Below, piece by piece: positions 62,038 through 64,000 of a DNA stretch of 64,000 nt. The number at the start of each line of letters is the position of its first letter. The first letter of the stretch is position 1. Position numbers and translations under genes: made by a program. The DNA lies in the NCBI GenBank assembly GCA_945863885.1, contig CAMAZY010000003.1, positions 95,645 through 159,644 on the forward strand, in the 5' to 3' direction. The notes below the pieces were generated by a model. It did not search any database. It saw only the letters and a list, made by a program, of their open reading frames with translations, and was not told where the DNA came from. The DNA comes from an uncultured Clostridia bacterium (GTDB lineage: Bacteria > Bacillota > Clostridia > Oscillospirales > Acutalibacteraceae).

Positions 62038-63309
62038 TTATATTTTTTCAATATAGGATTTTCTTGAAACAGATAAAACAAGCCCCATTTCAAGGAATAA
62101 TATAAACAATGAGGTTCCGCCGTAGCTGAAAAACGGAAGCGAAATACCCGTGTTCGGGATCGAGTCGGTGACAACGGCAATATTCAACAGCACCTGCAAA
62201 CCGATCTGCATCATAATCCCGCAAACCAGAAGCGAGCCGAAATAATCCTTGACTCTGACAGCGATCATAAAGCCTCTGATAATCAGAACGGCAAACAGAA
62301 GAATGACCGCCGCCGCACCGATAACGCCGAGTTCCTCACAGACAATGGTAAAGATGAAGTCGTTCTGCGGCTCCGGAACATACAAAAGCTTTTGCCGTGA
62401 ATTGCCGAGGCCAAGACCGAAAAATCCGCCCGAGCCGATTGCTAAAAGCCCCTGTTCGGTCTGCCAATAGGTCGTACTTCCGAACGCTTCCTTGCTTTTC
62501 CAGACCATGATTCTTTCATAAGCGTAATCACTGAACAGCTTGAGCAAGTCGGGCTTGAGCATGACGACAACGACTACGGCGACAACGACTGCACCGAAAA
62601 TTGCAAAATACTTTTTCGGAACACCGCCTAGCCAGAGCATCGACACACCGATTAAAAATATCAAAATCGTGCCCGAAAGGTGCTTGCCGATAATAACAAA
62701 CATCGCAAAGATAACAATAATCGCAGAAAGCAGGATACTTGCTTTCAAAGGCGTATCAACAAAGTAATAAAGACCTTTTTCGAATTTGGTAAGACCCGAC
62801 CGCTTGGCAATCACCTTTTGCCCTTTTTTTGCTTCAAGCGTCTGGCTGAGAATACATATCATATACGCCATAACTAAAATCAACGCTAATTTTGCCACTT
62901 CCGACGGCTGAAATCCGATCGGTCCGAGACTGAGCCAGCGTTTGATTGAGCTTCCCCGGTTTTGAATAAAAGCGGCAAGAAGCAACAGAAGAGAAACCGG
63001 CATAATCACAAACGGCGTGACCCAGCTGTTAAATATCCGGTAATCGACGAAGCTTACAACGAACATCGCAATAATGCCGAGTATTCCGAAAAACAGCTGC
63101 TTTTTCAGATAGGCATTTGCGCTGCCCTCCTGAGCGGCGGCAAAGGCGTAGCTTGCCGAATACATCATGACAAGACCGAACGCAAACAGCAAAAAGACGA
63201 TACAGCAAAAAATAACGTCAATACTGCCCATATGAAAAAGCTTTTTAAATTCGCTCTTTTTCTTTTTCGGGGGTTGTGTCTTTGGTTTCTTTCCGGCTTT
63301 TTCCGGCAT
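62038..63309 (-). CDS. ftsW: FtsW/SpoVE/RodA-family glycan polymerase
   Basis: The product has 423 residues with ten membrane helices. SEDS proteins polymerise lipid II. The characteristic VFLLFAFGLVMMYSAS start, the WLSLGPIGFQPSE segment, the catalytic Asp-containing loop after helix 7 (PEPQNDFIF) and the late GISLPFFSYGG are present. Its place next to murG supports FtsW (or SpoVE) rather than RodA. The ATG at 63309 is used; a GTG three codons upstream overlaps the GCGAGG Shine-Dalgarno. Confidence 0.93.
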   Translation of the reverse strand: MPEKAGKKPKTQPPKKKKSEFKKLFHMGSIDVIFCCIVFLLFAFGLVMMYSASYAFAAAQEGSANAYLKKQLFFGILGIIAMFVVSFVDYRIFNSWVTPFVIMPVSLLLLLAAFIQNRGSSIKRWLSLGPIGFQPSEVAKLALILVMAYMICILSQTLEAKKGQKVIAKRSGLTKFEKGLYYFVDTPLKASILLSAIIVIFAMFVIIGKHLSGTILIFLIGVSMLWLGGVPKKYFAIFGAVVVAVVVVVMLKPDLLKLFSDYAYERIMVWKSKEAFGSTTYWQTEQGLLAIGSGGFFGLGLGNSRQKLLYVPEPQNDFIFTIVCEELGVIGAAAVILLFAVLIIRGFMIAVRVKDYFGSLLVCGIMMQIGLQVLLNIAVVTDSIPNTGISLPFFSYGGTSLFILFLEMGLVLSVSRKSYIEKI

Positions 63310-63420
63310 ATCCGGCACCTCGCTTTCGGTTGTAAATTATCATTCCGGTTCGGGCTGTACTGACGTTTATCTGACAGCCTGAGTTATGGATTAAGTGGTA
63401 AATTATAGTTTAGCGGTGTA

Positions 63421-63514
63421 AGACCCCTCTGTCGCCTTGCGACATCTCATCAAGTGCGCCGGAAATGATTCTCCCCTGAAAGGGGAGATGTCAGCTTTGC
63501 TGACAGAGGGGTCT
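63421..63514. repeat. Palindromic interspersed-type repeat
   Basis: GACCCCTCTGTC (63422-63433) pairs with GACAGAGGGGTC (63502-63513). Inside lie the short hairpins CTCCCCT/AGGGGAG (63471-63487) and GTCAGC/GCTGAC (63490-63504). The layout resembles dispersed palindromic repeats of gut Clostridia. Only one copy is in this window. Confidence 0.6.
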
Positions 63515-63629
63515 CCACACCGACCGTCAGCACTCGGGAAATTTTAGCTTGTTAGCGTAATGGTTGGCTTGCTCTTTTTTGAGATAACTTCTTCTATATC
63601 TTTACCTTTGCGCTAATGCCGCGCGGGCA

Positions 63630-63661
63630 CATACTTTCTGACCGAAGCGTCAGAAAGTATG
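63630..63661. repeat. Perfect 13-bp hairpin
   Basis: CATACTTTCTGAC (63630-63642) and GTCAGAAAGTATG (63649-63661) flank a 6-nt loop. No long T-run follows on the plus side. Confidence 0.6.
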
Positions 63662-63910
63662 CAAAGAACGCTTTTTCGTAACAGGACAACACTAAGTGAG
63701 GTCGCACTGTTGTGTGGAGGGTGGTTTGTTCTCTCATGTGTTTGCTGTTAAAATTGATTTGCTTTTTTATTCGCTGACTTCGGGTTAGCAGGTCTAAATA
63801 TTTTTGCATGAAACTTTAAGTCTTACAAACTAAAAAAACAGAACCAAGTATATTTTTCACTTGCCGACTACAAGCAAGCTTATTGAATAGCTCAGGCTAT
63901 TCGTTACCAC

Positions 63911-63998
63911 GTCAGGCACGAAAGAGAACCGATTGTCTGTTATATCAAAGGTGCGATTAACACTTAGTGATTACCTGTTTTTGAGCGCTGTGCCTGAC
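63911..63998. repeat. 9-bp inverted repeat enclosing a structured 70-nt segment
   Basis: GTCAGGCAC (63911-63919) and GTGCCTGAC (63990-63998) are exact complements. An inner AGGT...ACCT palindrome with CACT/AGTG lies around 63950-63975. A GAATAGC/GCTATTC hairpin (63885-63902) lies just before. It could be a small RNA or a miniature element. Confidence 0.45.
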
Positions 63999-64000
63999 CC

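Larger units (their letters stand above)
63310..64000. other. Non-coding end region with several palindromes
   Basis: I see no convincing gene in these 691 nt. A 71-codon minus-strand ORF (63594-63809) runs across a perfect hairpin and resembles nothing known. The region contains the palindromic element at 63421-63514, hairpins at 63630-63661 and 63885-63902, and a 9-bp inverted repeat enclosing 63911-63998. No ftsW promoter is clear. Confidence 0.55.

Noticed and set aside
1..64000. Search for insertion sequences, phage genes, defence systems or CRISPR arrays
   Set aside because: No transposase, integrase, Cas, toxin-antitoxin or restriction gene was recognised anywhere in the window.

Overview
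The window looks like chromosomal DNA of a Gram-positive anaerobe of the class Clostridia, probably a gut-type Oscillospirales/Ruminococcaceae relative. This is inferred from AAGGAGG-type ribosome binding sites, sigma-A promoters with 17-nt spacers, intrinsic terminators, the ywiB-like/argS pair, the ftsW-murG-murA-ftsQ-ftsZ order, GPH-type sugar transporters and Thr-rich surface proteins. Base composition is moderate and fairly even. I see no phage module, transposase, CRISPR array or rRNA.

Layout. 1-5 kb: a GH27 alpha-galactosidase running off the left edge, a membrane acyltransferase-like protein, a histidine phosphatase, a UPF0178 protein and a DUF2804 protein. 4.8-8.5 kb: a coupled pair of ABC exporter half-transporters. 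8.5-12 kb: a GPH sugar transporter with a long helical tail and a membrane-embedded M28 peptidase. 12-18 kb: an arginine-phosphatase/RimI fusion coupled to tsaD, a secreted FN3 protein, tRNA-Lys, nagA and apgM. 18-26 kb: a small unknown protein, an AAA-CYTH fusion, an SDR with a zinc ribbon, a small membrane protein, a GH2 glycosidase and a zinc-ribbon/SH3 surface protein. 26-35 kb: an azlD remnant, an acyl-CoA synthetase, an Amt-PII fusion behind a putative attenuator, and an MFS/esterase/PHP operon divergent from an AraC regulator. 35-44 kb: tRNA-Leu, a lipoprotein nuclease pair, a GH36/CBM9-like/NahK-like sugar operon, a hairpin-rich intergenic stretch, an orphan E2 acyltransferase and a DMT permease. 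44-51 kb: an HtrA protease, a two-component system, argS and a DUF1934 protein. 51-56 kb: a GH95 alpha-fucosidase, a sortase-type surface protein and a DUF4474 protein. 56-63.3 kb: ftsZ, ftsQ, murA, murG and ftsW. The last 0.7 kb is non-coding and rich in palindromes.

How it fits together. The glycosidases (GH27, GH2, GH36, GH95), NagA, the NahK-like kinase, the esterase and two GPH transporters suggest foraging on alpha-galactosylated, fucosylated and GlcNAc/GalNAc-containing host or plant glycans. The rest is housekeeping: cell wall and division, t6A synthesis, arginyl-tRNA synthesis, glycolysis and envelope proteolysis. No single new multi-gene defence or mobile system stands out. The most interesting items are protein fusions, two promoter-proximal terminator hairpins that share a 7-mer, and hairpin-rich intergenic segments.
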